Source: Streptomyces sp. VRA16 Mangrove soil
GTDB taxonomy: Bacteria > Actinomycetota > Actinomycetes > Streptomycetales > Streptomycetaceae
Assembly: GCF_017377775.1 (NCBI RefSeq)
Contig: NZ_JAFVLN010000011.1
Location: 186,001 to 250,000 of the forward strand
Length of the DNA: 64,000 nucleotides
Direction: 5' to 3'
Below, in pieces: positions 26,411 through 35,760 of the stretch; within the stretch, counting starts at the first letter, position 1; every line of letters begins with the position of its first letter. The notes beneath the pieces were generated by a model. The model saw only the letters and a list, made by a program, of their open reading frames with translations, had not been told where the DNA came from and made no database searches. Made by a program: the position numbers and the translations under genes.

Positions 26411-26995
26411 TCAGGAGGCGGCCTTCTTGGCGGAGCCGAAGGCGGCGATGCCACCGATGACGATGAAGGCGTACGTCTTGAAGTCCGCCTCTTGCTTCCA
26501 TGCCTCGCTGATCAGGCTGAACTGGTCGGTAAGGGCCTTGATGAACGAGATGTGCACGTAATCGCCGTAGGCCATCGCGAGCCCGGTGAGCTGACCCAAG
26601 TACACGGCGCCGATCGAGACCAGGGCGCTGACGACCGGCACCGCCATGTTGCGGCCGCCGAGCTTGCCCGCGACCAGGCCGACGAGGAAGCCGACGGCGA
26701 TGGCCGCGTAGCCGATCTCGTGCTCGGTCGCCTTCATGATCGCGCCGTACGCCCAGGCCAGGATGAGGGCCACGACAACGCCGACGGCTATGCCGAGAGC
26801 CGGGTTCCCGCCGCTGCCACCCGCGGGCGGCATCGGTGCGAAGCCGCCCGGAGCGGGCTGCTGCTGTGGGAAGGCGGCGTACGGCTGCTGCGGGGCCTGG
26901 GGCTGCTGCGGGTAGCCGTAACCCGGCTGCTGCGGCTGCTGCGGCTGCTGCTGGGCGTACGGGTTGCCGTCCTGTGGCTGAGGCGGCTGGGTCAT
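26411..26995 (-). CDS. small membrane protein with Gln/Pro-rich N-terminus
   Basis: 194 residues. The first 60 or so are dominated by Gln, Pro, Tyr and Gly (blocks such as QQQPQQPQQPGYGYPQQ), a disordered cytoplasmic tail. Membrane helices follow at about residues 72-90 (GIAVGVVVALILAWAYG), 97-115 (AAIAVGFLVGLVAG), 120-140 (VPVVSALVSIGAVYLG) and a last one near 175-188. Pro/Gln-tailed membrane proteins of this sort are common in actinobacteria; this one has no assigned function. The ATG at 26995 is the only start that gives the tail. It converges on guaB3. Confidence 0.85.
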   Translation of the reverse strand: MTQPPQPQDGNPYAQQQPQQPQQPGYGYPQQPQAPQQPYAAFPQQQPAPGGFAPMPPAGGSGGNPALGIAVGVVVALILAWAYGAIMKATEHEIGYAAIAVGFLVGLVAGKLGGRNMAVPVVSALVSIGAVYLGQLTGLAMAYGDYVHISFIKALTDQFSLISEAWKQEADFKTYAFIVIGGIAAFGSAKKAAS

Positions 26996-27056
26996 GCGGT
27001 CCCCCTGGAGTGTGAACGTGGGCACGTGTGTGCCCAGAGGGGCCGCACAGTAGCAG

Positions 27057-28385
27057 TCAGAGGCGGTGGGCCGCTCCTGCCGGAGTGGCACCCCTGGTGT
27101 CCAGGAGGAGCTGGGCCTTGACCGCCAGGCCCTGGAGGTCGTACGTGCGGTGGTGCTGGAGCAGGATCGTCAGGTCCGCGTCGGCCGCCGCCTCGTAGAG
27201 CGAGTCGGCGCGGGGGACCGGACGGTCCAGGACGTTCCAGGACGGGATGTACGGGTCGTGGTAGCTGACGGCCGCGCCGAGCTGCATCAGGCGGGTCGCG
27301 ATCTCCTCGGCGGGGGCGCCCTGCCGGTCGGGGAGGTCGGGCTTGTAGGTGATGCCGAGGAGCAGGACGCGGGCGCCGCGGGCCGACTTGCCGTGCTCGT
27401 TGAGCAGGGTGGCGGCGCGCTGGACCACGTACGACGGCATGTGGTCGTTGACCTGGCGGGCCAGTTCGACCAGGCGCAGCGGGCGGGTGGGCAGGTGCGG
27501 CGAGGTCAGGTCCTGGGCGAGGGCGTGGCCGCCGACGCCGGGCCCCGGGCGGAAGGCCTGGAAGCCGAAGGGCTTGGTCTCCGCGCAGCGGATCACGTCC
27601 CACAGGTCGACGCCGAGGTCGTGGCAGAGCACGGCCATCTCGTTGACCAGGGCGATGTTGACGTGCCGGTAGTTGGTCTCCAGGAGGTGGACCGTCTCCG
27701 CCTCGCGCAGGCCGCGGGCCCGGACCACCTTGTCGGTCAGGCGGCTGTAGAAGGTGGCCGCCGACTCGGTGCAGGCCGGGGTGTGGCCGCCGATGACCTT
27801 CGGGGTGGCGGAGTAGGGGTGGGCGCGGTGGCCCGCGTCGATCCGGCCCGGGGAGTGGGCCAGATGGAAGTCGCGGCCCGCGCGCAGCCCAGAGCCCTCT
27901 TCGAGGAGGGGGAGCAGGGCGGTCTCGGTGGTGCCGGGGGGGACCGGCGACTCGACGATCACCGTGGTGTGCGGGCGCAGGTGGGCGGCGAGGGTGCGGG
28001 TCGCCTCGATCACCGGGAGCAGGGAGGGACTGCCGTCCGCGCCCGGCGGGGTCGGGGCGCAGATGACGGCGGTGCGGACGCGGGCGAGTTCGGCGGGGTT
28101 CGCGGTGGGGCGGAATCCGGCGGCCAGCATGCGGCGGAGGTCGGCGGCGGTCAGGGCCGCGGCGTCCGCGTCGCAGGGGAGCCGGCCCGCGGCCAGGTCC
28201 TGGGCGCGGGTGGTGTCGTGGCCGACGGTCGCGATCCTGGCGGCGACGGCGGCCTGGGCGAGCGGCAGGCCGAGGTGGCCGAGGCCGATGACGGCTAGGT
28301 CCTGCCGGGAGTTTCCCCGCGGAGGGAGTGCCGGGCGTCGTGACGCCGCGAGGGAGCTTTGGGCGGGACCTGGATCAGCGGGCAT
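27057..28385 (-). CDS. nucleotide-sugar dehydrogenase homologue lacking the catalytic cysteine
   Basis: A 442-residue member of the UDP-glucose/UDP-N-acetylhexosamine dehydrogenase family. The NAD-binding motif is VIGLGHLGLPLAQA, the central helix ETNYRHVNIALVNEMAVLCH is well kept, and the C-terminal UDP-binding domain includes LLLGITYKPDLPDRQGAPAEE. At the active site, where the family has GVGGHCIPVDP, it reads GVGGHALAQDLTS, with GCC (Ala) replacing the nucleophilic Cys. The usual two-step oxidation to a uronic acid should therefore fail. It may be inactive, or have another role. It is divergent to glpD. Confidence 0.88.
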   Translation of the reverse strand: MPADPGPAQSSLAASRRPALPPRGNSRQDLAVIGLGHLGLPLAQAAVAARIATVGHDTTRAQDLAAGRLPCDADAAALTAADLRRMLAAGFRPTANPAELARVRTAVICAPTPPGADGSPSLLPVIEATRTLAAHLRPHTTVIVESPVPPGTTETALLPLLEEGSGLRAGRDFHLAHSPGRIDAGHRAHPYSATPKVIGGHTPACTESAATFYSRLTDKVVRARGLREAETVHLLETNYRHVNIALVNEMAVLCHDLGVDLWDVIRCAETKPFGFQAFRPGPGVGGHALAQDLTSPHLPTRPLRLVELARQVNDHMPSYVVQRAATLLNEHGKSARGARVLLLGITYKPDLPDRQGAPAEEIATRLMQLGAAVSYHDPYIPSWNVLDRPVPRADSLYEAAADADLTILLQHHRTYDLQGLAVKAQLLLDTRGATPAGAAHRL

Positions 28386-28669
28386 GGCAGTGGCCGTCCT
28401 TCCCGGGAGGCGGACCGGCTTTAGCCGGAGCGGGACGTGGGCGCAAGCCCGGTGGACAGTCCGGACGAACGCACAGTCAGACTAGGAGTAAATATGACCG
28501 ATATGCGGGATTGTGGGGTGATGTGTTACGGAGTGTTGCCGCCGCACCGGCGACGGAAAGCGCGGCATGCCGAAAGTTGTCCACAGGTGGGGGATCGGTG
28601 GTGGCTGAAATGGGGCAGGAGGCTCAGAATCGGGAGCATGCCGCATGACGCCGACAGCGGGAGGCAGCA

Positions 28670-30376
28670 GTGAAGGCAGCGACACTGGGACCCGAGCAGC
28701 GCGCACAGGCGCTGGCGGCGATGGCGGACCGGGAGCTGGACATCCTGGTCGTGGGTGCGGGCGTCGTGGGTGCGGGGACCGCGCTCGACGCGGTGACCCG
28801 GGGCCTGGCCACCGGCCTCGTCGAGGCGCGGGACTGGGCGTCCGGCACGTCGAGCCGCTCCAGCAAGCTGATCCACGGCGGGCTCAGGTACCTGGAGATG
28901 CTGGACTTCGCGCTCGTACGCGAGGCGCTGAAGGAGCGCGGACTGCTGCTGGAGCGGCTCGCGCCGCACCTCGTGAAGCCGGTGCCGTTCTTGTATCCCC
29001 TGCAGCACAAGGGATGGGAGCGGCTCTACGCGGGATCGGGCGTCGCCCTGTACGACGCGATGTCCATGGCGCGCGGGCACGGCCGCGGGCTGCCCGTGCA
29101 CCGGCACCTCAGCCGTAAGCACGCGCTGCGCGTCGCGCCCTGCCTGAAGAAGGACGCGCTGGTGGGCGCGCTGCAGTACTACGACGCGCAGATGGACGAC
29201 GCGCGGTACGTCGCCACGCTGGTGCGCACCGCGGCCGCGTACGGCGCCAAGGTCGCCAACCGGGCCCGGGTCACCGGCTTCCTGCGGGAGGGCGAGCGGG
29301 TCGTCGGGGCGCGGGTGCAGGACGTCGAGGGCGGCGGCGAGTACGAGATCCGCGCCAAGCAGGTGGTGAACGCGACGGGGGTGTGGACCGACGACACCCA
29401 GGCGATGGTCGGCGAGCGCGGGCAGTTCCACGTACGGGCGTCCAAGGGGATCCACCTCGTGGTGCCCAAGGACCGGATCAACTCGACGACCGGGCTGATC
29501 CTGCGGACCGAGAAGAGCGTCCTGTTCGTCATCCCGTGGGGGCGGCACTGGATCGTGGGGACCACGGACACGGACTGGGACCTGGACAAGGCGCACCCGG
29601 CGGCGTCGAGCGCCGACATCGACTACCTGCTGGAGCATGTGAACTCGGTGCTCGGGGTGCCGCTCTCGCGGGACGACGTGCAGGGCGTGTACGCCGGGCT
29701 CCGGCCGTTGCTCGCCGGGGAGTCCGACGCGACCAGCAAGCTGTCGCGCGAGCACACGGTCGCCCACCCCGTGCCGGGGCTCGTGGTCGTCGCGGGCGGC
29801 AAGTACACGACGTACCGGGTCATGGCGAAGGACGCCGTCGACGAGGCGGTGCACGGGCTCGACCAGCGGGTCGCCGAGTGCGTGACGGAGGACGTGCCGC
29901 TGGTGGGCGCCGAGGGGTACCGGGCGCTGTGGAACGCGCGGGCGAGGATCGCGGCGCGCACCGGGCTGCACGTCGTGCGCGTGGAGCATCTGCTCAACCG
30001 GTACGGGGCGCTGGCCGAGGAGGTCCTCGAACTGATCACCGCCGACCCGGGACTCGGGGCGCCGCTGGGCGGCGCCGACGACTATCTGCGGGCCGAGGTG
30101 GTGTACGCCGCCTCGCACGAGGGGGCCCGGCACCTCGACGACGTCCTGACCCGGCGTACGCGCATCTCGATCGAGACGTTCGACCGTGGGACGCGGTCGG
30201 CGCGCGAGGCCGCCGAGTTGATGGCGCCGGTCCTCGGCTGGGACAAGGACCAGGTGGAGCGGGAGGTCGAGCACTACGAGAAGCGGGTCGAGGCCGAGCG
30301 GGAGTCGCAGTTGCAGCCGGACGATCTGACGGCCGACGCGGCCCGGCTTGGGGCACCGGACATCGTGCCGCGGTGA
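28670..30376 (+). CDS. glpD: aerobic glycerol-3-phosphate dehydrogenase
   Basis: GlpD oxidises sn-glycerol-3-phosphate to dihydroxyacetone phosphate with FAD at the membrane and passes electrons to quinone. The 568-residue protein has the FAD motif DILVVGAGVVGAGTALD near residue 24, the substrate-region signatures WASGTSSRSSKLIHGGLRY and GKYTTYRVMAKDAVDEA, and the C-terminal helical cap. It starts at GTG after a clear GGGAGGCAGCA ribosome site. The 284 bp upstream are free of genes and likely hold its promoter. No glpF or glpK is adjacent. Confidence 0.96.
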   Translation: MKAATLGPEQRAQALAAMADRELDILVVGAGVVGAGTALDAVTRGLATGLVEARDWASGTSSRSSKLIHGGLRYLEMLDFALVREALKERGLLLERLAPHLVKPVPFLYPLQHKGWERLYAGSGVALYDAMSMARGHGRGLPVHRHLSRKHALRVAPCLKKDALVGALQYYDAQMDDARYVATLVRTAAAYGAKVANRARVTGFLREGERVVGARVQDVEGGGEYEIRAKQVVNATGVWTDDTQAMVGERGQFHVRASKGIHLVVPKDRINSTTGLILRTEKSVLFVIPWGRHWIVGTTDTDWDLDKAHPAASSADIDYLLEHVNSVLGVPLSRDDVQGVYAGLRPLLAGESDATSKLSREHTVAHPVPGLVVVAGGKYTTYRVMAKDAVDEAVHGLDQRVAECVTEDVPLVGAEGYRALWNARARIAARTGLHVVRVEHLLNRYGALAEEVLELITADPGLGAPLGGADDYLRAEVVYAASHEGARHLDDVLTRRTRISIETFDRGTRSAREAAELMAPVLGWDKDQVEREVEHYEKRVEAERESQLQPDDLTADAARLGAPDIVPR

Positions 30377-30442
30377 GGAAGGGCAGGCGTGTGTCTCAGG
30401 GCGTCTCAGGGGTGGGACCGCAGGAATCAGGAGGAGCCGCGG

Positions 30443-31342
30443 GTGAGGGTGACGACGGGGGACGGGCGTGAACTGCGTGTCGAATGGGTGGGGGACCCTC
30501 AGGGCAGTCCGGTGTTCCTGCTGCACGGGATGCCGGGCAGCAGGGTCGGGCCGCGGCCCCGGGGCATGGTGCTCTATCAGCGGCGCACCCGGCTGATCTC
30601 GTACGACCGCCCCGGGTACGGGGGTTCGGGCCGGCAGCGCGGCCGGAGCGTCGTCGACGGGGTGAAGGACGTGGTGGCGGTGGCGGACGCGCTGGGGGTC
30701 GGGCGGTTCGCGGTCGTCGGGCGGTCGGCGGGCGCGCCGCACGCGCTGGCCTGCGCGGCGCTGTTGCCGGAGCGGGTGACGCGGGCGGCGGCGATGGTGG
30801 GGCTCGCGCCGCGGGACGCGGACGGGCTCGACTGGTATGCGGGGATGGCCGGTTCGAACGTCGCGGACTTCCGGGCGGCCGCGGTGGATCCGGAGGGGTT
30901 CGCGCGGATGCTGATTCCGCGGTCCGCGGAGATCCGGAGTGATCCGGCGCGGCTCATCGAGCTGTTGCGGGCCGAGCTGACGGACGACGATCTGCGGGTG
31001 GTCTCCGACCTCGGGATGCGGTCGATGCTGTTGCGTACCTATGGGGAGGCGGTGCGGCGCTCTCCTTATGGCTGGATCGACGACGCGCTGGCGCTGGCGC
31101 GGCCGTGGGGGTTCGAGCCGGCGGCGATCCGGGTGCCGGTGTTGTTGTGGCACGGGCGGCGGGACGTCTTCTCTCCGGCCTCGCACATGGAGTGGCTGGC
31201 GGGGCGGATTCCTGGGGCGTTGGCTGTGCTGGAGCCGGCTGCGGCGCACTTCGCGGCGCTGCGGGCGTTGCCGGAGGTGCTGCGGTGGTTGGTCGACGGG
31301 GATGAAGGGGGTGCGGGGGGCCGACGAGCACGGGCTGCTTGA
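30443..31342 (+). CDS. alpha/beta-hydrolase fold protein
   Basis: A 299-residue hydrolase. The oxyanion segment FLLHGMPGSRVGPRP, nucleophile elbow VVGRSAGAPHAL (Ser in GRSAG), acidic residue in HGRRDVFSP and His in PAAAHFAAL form a complete triad. The GTG at 30443 is chosen because AGGAGGAGCC lies just upstream. It follows glpD by 66 bp on the same strand and may be cotranscribed. The substrate is not recognisable. Confidence 0.9.
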   Translation: MRVTTGDGRELRVEWVGDPQGSPVFLLHGMPGSRVGPRPRGMVLYQRRTRLISYDRPGYGGSGRQRGRSVVDGVKDVVAVADALGVGRFAVVGRSAGAPHALACAALLPERVTRAAAMVGLAPRDADGLDWYAGMAGSNVADFRAAAVDPEGFARMLIPRSAEIRSDPARLIELLRAELTDDDLRVVSDLGMRSMLLRTYGEAVRRSPYGWIDDALALARPWGFEPAAIRVPVLLWHGRRDVFSPASHMEWLAGRIPGALAVLEPAAAHFAALRALPEVLRWLVDGDEGGAGGRRARAA

Positions 31343-31350
31343 GCAGGGGG

Positions 31351-31560
31351 TTGTGGTCGTGCCCTGTCGGGGGGCGCGGGGTTGTGTCGGTGTGCGGTTC
31401 CGCCGCGCGGGCGTGGCCGGTTGTGGTCGTGCCCTGTCGGGGGTGCGGGGTTGTGTCGATCTGCGGCTCTGCCGTGCGGGCCCGACCGGCGGTGGTCGCG
31501 CCCCGCAGGGGCGCGGGGAACTGCGCGACCAGCCGAGACGGCGCTGCACCCGGCGACAAA
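31351..31560 (+). repeat. three tandem 70-bp imperfect repeats
   Basis: Units begin at 31351, 31421 and 31491 (shared opening TGTGGTCGTGCCC or TGGTCGCGCCCC). The third contains an intact dispersed 28-bp element; the first two look like decayed copies of the same hairpin-forming unit. This lies in the 485-bp space between the convergent hydrolase and fxsT genes. Confidence 0.75.
31507..31534 (+). repeat. dispersed 28-bp intergenic repeat (intact copy)
   Basis: Identical to 61262-61289 and to the reverse complement of 22541-22568. Together with upstream GGTCGCGCCCC it can fold into a hairpin (arms near 31490-31501 and 31522-31534). Confidence 0.85.
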
Positions 31561-31640
31561 GCGCCCGGGACCGAGCTGGAGGCCGCCCGGGAGCGCTCAC
31601 CCCGCGCCGGGGTGCCGCCTTGCCCACCCTGCCGCCCATG

Positions 31641-31800
31641 GCGGCAGATTGCCCAAGGCGGCGCGGTAGCCGGCCGGGGTGGGGAAGCCCCATGGCGGCG
31701 GATTGCCCAAGGCGGCGCGGTAGCCGACCGGGGTGGGAGAGCCCCGGGTGGCGGATTGTTCAAGGTGGTGCGGTAGGCGGCCGCGTGGGGGAGCGCTCCC
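31641..31800 (+). repeat. three tandem repeats of about 54 bp
   Basis: Units begin at 31641, 31695 and 31748 (shared core GGATTGCCCAAGGCGGCGCG, decayed in the third). They lie directly after the end of fxsT, with no coding sense evident. Confidence 0.8.
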
Positions 31801-31827
31801 GGTGGAGGGGGACGCTCCCCGCGAAAG

Positions 31828-34800
31828 TCAGACCGCCAGCGGTTCCAGGTCCCGGTAGACGCGGCGCTGGTCCGCCGCCACGCGTACGAGGCCGTTGTGT
31901 TCGCCCAGGAGGACGCGGAGTTCCTCCAGGGATTCCTCGCGGAGGCGGTGGGACTCGTCCTTGCGGCCCAGCGCACCGAGGGTCAGGGCGTGGTTGGTGC
32001 GCACCGCGAGGGTTTCGGGGTGATGGTGGCCCAGGATCTCGCCGAGCGTGTCGGCCGCCTCCGCCTCCAGCTCGTGCACCTCGGAGAGCCGGTCCATGTC
32101 GGCCAGCGCGTTGGCGTAGTTGACGCCGCAGAACAGCGTGTGGGGGTGGCGGGTGCCGAGCACCTCGCCCATGCGGCGGTGGGCCCGCGCCAGGACCTCG
32201 GCGGCCCGCTCGGGATCGCCGCAGCCCCAGTGGAATATCCCCAGGTTGTTGAGGGCGGCCTGGGTGTACGGGTGGTTCTCGCCGGGGACCTTCATGTACT
32301 CGGCGAGCGCCGCCTCGGCGACCTGCAGCGCCTCGGCGCGCTCATCGGCGGCGAACAGGTCGGCGGCGAGATTCAGGTCGCAGGCCAGCGTGTCCGGGGT
32401 GTGCACCGAGAACTGGCTGCGGTACTCGCCGCGGGTCGCCGTCGTCAGCCGGCGCGCGTCCTCGAACTGCCCGTCCCTGCGCAGTGACACGGCCAGCGAC
32501 TTGGCACAGGCGAGCGTGCCGGGGAACGCCTTGCCGAGGAGGCGTTTGTGCGACTCGTACGTGCGCGAGAGCAGGGTGACCGAGTCGCCGTAGCGGCCGA
32601 CCTCGCGCAGGTCGCGGCCGAGCGCCGCGGCCGAGGCCAGCGTGTACGGGTGCTCGGGGCCGAGCACCTCCATGCGCCGGTCCAGGATGTCCTGGTCCAG
32701 GGCGCGCGCCTCCCCGTACCGGCCGACCATGCGCAGCGCGAGCGCCAGGTTGTTGGCGGCCGACAGGGTCCGCGGGTGCGACTCGTGGAAGATCTGGCTG
32801 AACCCGGTGTGCGCCTCCCGGGCCAGCTCCACCGCCGACTCGTACGCGCCGAGCGCGGCCAGGTCGCTGGCGAGGCTGGACGTGGTGACGTACGTGTGCG
32901 GGTGGCTGTCGCCGAGCACGTCCCGCTGGACGGCGAGGAGCGCCTTGTCGATGTCGCGCGCCTCCACGTAACGCCCCTGGGAGCGCTGGATGTTGGCGAG
33001 CTGGCCGCGCAGATAGAGGTACTGCACGTCGTTCTCGTCGAGCAGGTCGCGCCAGTCGGCGAGCAGGTCCTCGGCGAGGACGTGGGCGCGCTCGAAGTCG
33101 CCGCGCTTCCACAGGTAGCGGACACGGTCGATGAGCAGGCGCCGGGTCTCCGGCTCGCTGCAGTGCCGGGCGTCGCTGGCGCCCAGGTGCGGCCAGATCA
33201 GGTCGAACCGCGGCCAGTTGCCGGGGTCGTCGATCGGTTCGTCGTCGTCGGGCCTGGCGCCCGCGAGCACCGTGTGCACGACGTGCCGGGCCTCGCGCTG
33301 CGCGTCCTCGCTGAGCTGCGAGCGGATCACGGCCTGCACCAGGCGGTGCACCTGGATGCTGTTGCCCACCTGGTCGATCTTGGCGAGCGCGAACCGGCCG
33401 ATCTCCCGGATGACGCGGCCGAGGACCAGCTTCTCCTGGAGCGTCGGGTCGTACGGCTTGAGCGCCTCGATCATCTCCCGGCTGTAGAGCAGCTGGTTGG
33501 AGATGGGCTCGGGGGCGAGGAACGCACAGAGCTCCAGGAGCCGGACCGACGCGGGGGAACGTTCACGCAGTCGCGCGATCGAGATGTTCCAGGTCGCGGC
33601 GACCGACTTCGGGTAGCCGGGCGCGTCCGCCATCAGCTTCAGCACGTCCGTGGTCTGCGCGGCCAGTTGGGCCAGGTACTCCTCGACGGGCGTGGCCGTC
33701 TCGGCGAGCCACGCCGCCGCCTGCTCGACCGCGAGCGGCAGATCGCCGAGGGCGGCGGCCACCTGGTCGGCCTCGGCGGGGCTGAGCCCCTGGGCGCGCC
33801 GGGTGAGGTGCTCGACGCTCTCCTCGCGCAGGAACACGTCCACGCCGAGCGAGGCGCCGAGCTGCGTCCACGCCTGGTTGCGGGAGGTGACCAGGATGTG
33901 CCCGGTGCCGCCCGCGCCCTGGTGCGGGAAGTACGGGGTGATCCGCTCGGGGTCGTCGGCGTTGTCGAAGACCAGCAGCCAGCGGTCCGTGGGCCGCCCC
34001 GCGCCGAGCATCCGCAGCGCCTCGGTGCAGGCCAGCGAGATGTCGTCGACGGGGATGCCGAGCCGGGCCGCGAGATCGGCGAGCGAGGCCACCACGTTGT
34101 CGGTGTCCTCCGCGGAGATCCACCACACCAGGTCGTAGTCGGCGAGGAACCGGTGCACGTACTCGATCGCGACCTGCGTCTTTCCGACGCCGCCGAGCCC
34201 GTACAGGGCCTGCGGCTGCGGCAGCACCGCGGACATGCCGGCGCTCAGCTGGTCGCGCAGCCCGTCGAGGACCAGGTCGCGGCCGGTGAAGGTGACGTTG
34301 CGCGGCGGCGCGTTCCAGATCGCGGGGATCTTGCCGGGGAACCGCGGACCGGTCCCGTCCGGGACCTGCACCGGCAGGTCCACGCAGCGCAGCAGCGCGG
34401 CCAGGCACTGCGCCTCGTCGACCCGGTGCAGGTCGACCGGGTTGCGCTCCAGGTAGGAGGTGGTGAGCCGGGCGTCCTCGACCCGCAGCGGGTGCAGCAG
34501 CTCGTGACCGCCGTGCCCGCCGGACAGCAGCAGCGAACGCCAGACCGCCTCCGCGCGGCGGGACTTGAGGAACGACGGGGACAGCAGGACGAGCGTGTGG
34601 GCGCCCGGCAGGGTCTCCGGGACGCCCGGCTCGGTGTCGGTGGACAGATCGCGCAGCGTCACCCGGCAGTTGGCGCGGGTCAGCGCGGACTCGATCCAAT
34701 CCGCCCACATGCGGTTCTCCGCCACGTACACGAGCGTCACCTCGACGGCGGCGGCCTGCGGCCGGCGGCGTATGTAGGCGTCCCGGCAGCGCAGCCTGAC

Positions 34801-35760
34801 CTGCTCGGGGACCGGCACGAGCCCGTTGATCTCGCCGTCGGTGAGCACGGCGGTGAGCCGCTCGAACGACGACAGGAGCGAGTTGGCGAGCCCCGGCTCG
34901 TCGCCGACGGTCGCGAGGGTCTCCTCGTACGCGTAGTAGGGCCGGTACGGGATCTCGACCGCGCCCCAGTACGTGGTCAGCTCCTCGCCCGACAGGCCCC
35001 TGGGCAGCCCGTCGAACTTCATCCGGGCCAGCGCCCGGCCCGCGTCGACCTTCTCCTTCTCGCCCTCGTCGATGCGCATCGGCACCGGAAGCACCCGGAT
35101 GGGGCGGCCCCGGTACCCGGCCTCGACGCTGCGCGCGATCGCGGCCGCGCCGTCGAGCGCCTGGTCGGAGAGGGTGAAGCAGTCGACGAGGACGTCGGGC
35201 ATGTGGATCGTGCAGATGTCCGCGTTGTCGGACAGGCCGGTGCGCGAGTCGATCAGCACGTAGTCGTAGGTGGCCTTCATGTCGGCGCGCAGCGCGTCCA
35301 GGAAGAGGCCGCCGCCGAGCCGCTCGTAGAAGTTGTCCCACTCGAACGACGACACGCTCGCCGAGTACTCGCGGTTCTGCCGCCCGGCGGAGAGGAAGTC
35401 GAGGGTGGCGTTCTTCGGGAAGCGCCAGCCGAGCTTCTCCGGGCGCAGCGAGACCACATGGGGTTCGACACGGGCCGCCTCGTGGTGCCAGGCGCCGTCG
35501 CGCGGACCGCCGGTGATGGCCTGCCAGCAGTACTCGGTGATGATGTCGATCACCCCGCTGGTCGCCCCCAGAACCTGCTGGTCGAGAAAGGGGTGGAAGA
35601 ACCTGTGCAGGCCCGGCGCCTCCAGGTCCCAGTCGACGGTGAGGACGCGCTTGCCGCCGGCGGCGAGGATCCAGGCGGTGTTGGCGAGCGCCATGGTTCG
35701 TCCGGTGCCGCCCTTGTACGAGTAGAAGGTGATGATCCGTCCGTCGCGGGCCGCGGTCAT
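31828..35760 (-). CDS. fxsT: FxsT: FxSxx-COOH system P-loop/TIR-like/NB-ARC/TPR protein
   Basis: A 1310-residue multidomain protein, the last gene of the FxSxx-COOH RiPP operon. Domains in order: a ParA/MinD-like ATPase with FYSYKGGTGRTMALANTAW (KGGTGRT about 16-22); a TIR-like domain from about 338 (VTLVYVAENRMWADWIESAL); NB-ARC with P-loop GLGGVGKTQVAIEY (about 520) and Walker B RWLLVFDNADD; and a long TPR array from about 870 to the end, containing repeats such as HPHTLFCGVNYANALADMDR. It starts at ATG 35760, overlapping the fxsC stop by 4 bp (ATGA). The architecture is that of a STAND-type switch; its actual role in peptide maturation or response is unknown. Confidence 0.92.
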   Translation of the reverse strand: MTAARDGRIITFYSYKGGTGRTMALANTAWILAAGGKRVLTVDWDLEAPGLHRFFHPFLDQQVLGATSGVIDIITEYCWQAITGGPRDGAWHHEAARVEPHVVSLRPEKLGWRFPKNATLDFLSAGRQNREYSASVSSFEWDNFYERLGGGLFLDALRADMKATYDYVLIDSRTGLSDNADICTIHMPDVLVDCFTLSDQALDGAAAIARSVEAGYRGRPIRVLPVPMRIDEGEKEKVDAGRALARMKFDGLPRGLSGEELTTYWGAVEIPYRPYYAYEETLATVGDEPGLANSLLSSFERLTAVLTDGEINGLVPVPEQVRLRCRDAYIRRRPQAAAVEVTLVYVAENRMWADWIESALTRANCRVTLRDLSTDTEPGVPETLPGAHTLVLLSPSFLKSRRAEAVWRSLLLSGGHGGHELLHPLRVEDARLTTSYLERNPVDLHRVDEAQCLAALLRCVDLPVQVPDGTGPRFPGKIPAIWNAPPRNVTFTGRDLVLDGLRDQLSAGMSAVLPQPQALYGLGGVGKTQVAIEYVHRFLADYDLVWWISAEDTDNVVASLADLAARLGIPVDDISLACTEALRMLGAGRPTDRWLLVFDNADDPERITPYFPHQGAGGTGHILVTSRNQAWTQLGASLGVDVFLREESVEHLTRRAQGLSPAEADQVAAALGDLPLAVEQAAAWLAETATPVEEYLAQLAAQTTDVLKLMADAPGYPKSVAATWNISIARLRERSPASVRLLELCAFLAPEPISNQLLYSREMIEALKPYDPTLQEKLVLGRVIREIGRFALAKIDQVGNSIQVHRLVQAVIRSQLSEDAQREARHVVHTVLAGARPDDDEPIDDPGNWPRFDLIWPHLGASDARHCSEPETRRLLIDRVRYLWKRGDFERAHVLAEDLLADWRDLLDENDVQYLYLRGQLANIQRSQGRYVEARDIDKALLAVQRDVLGDSHPHTYVTTSSLASDLAALGAYESAVELAREAHTGFSQIFHESHPRTLSAANNLALALRMVGRYGEARALDQDILDRRMEVLGPEHPYTLASAAALGRDLREVGRYGDSVTLLSRTYESHKRLLGKAFPGTLACAKSLAVSLRRDGQFEDARRLTTATRGEYRSQFSVHTPDTLACDLNLAADLFAADERAEALQVAEAALAEYMKVPGENHPYTQAALNNLGIFHWGCGDPERAAEVLARAHRRMGEVLGTRHPHTLFCGVNYANALADMDRLSEVHELEAEAADTLGEILGHHHPETLAVRTNHALTLGALGRKDESHRLREESLEELRVLLGEHNGLVRVAADQRRVYRDLEPLAV

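Noticed and set aside
28526..31693. 1055-codon open frame opposite glpD and the hydrolase
   Set aside because: Spans two well-recognised genes on the other strand, with Arg/Pro/His-rich composition and no motif.
31641..31800. CRISPR array from evenly spaced repeats
   Set aside because: Units are about 54 bp, contiguous and degenerate, with no unique spacers and no cas genes.
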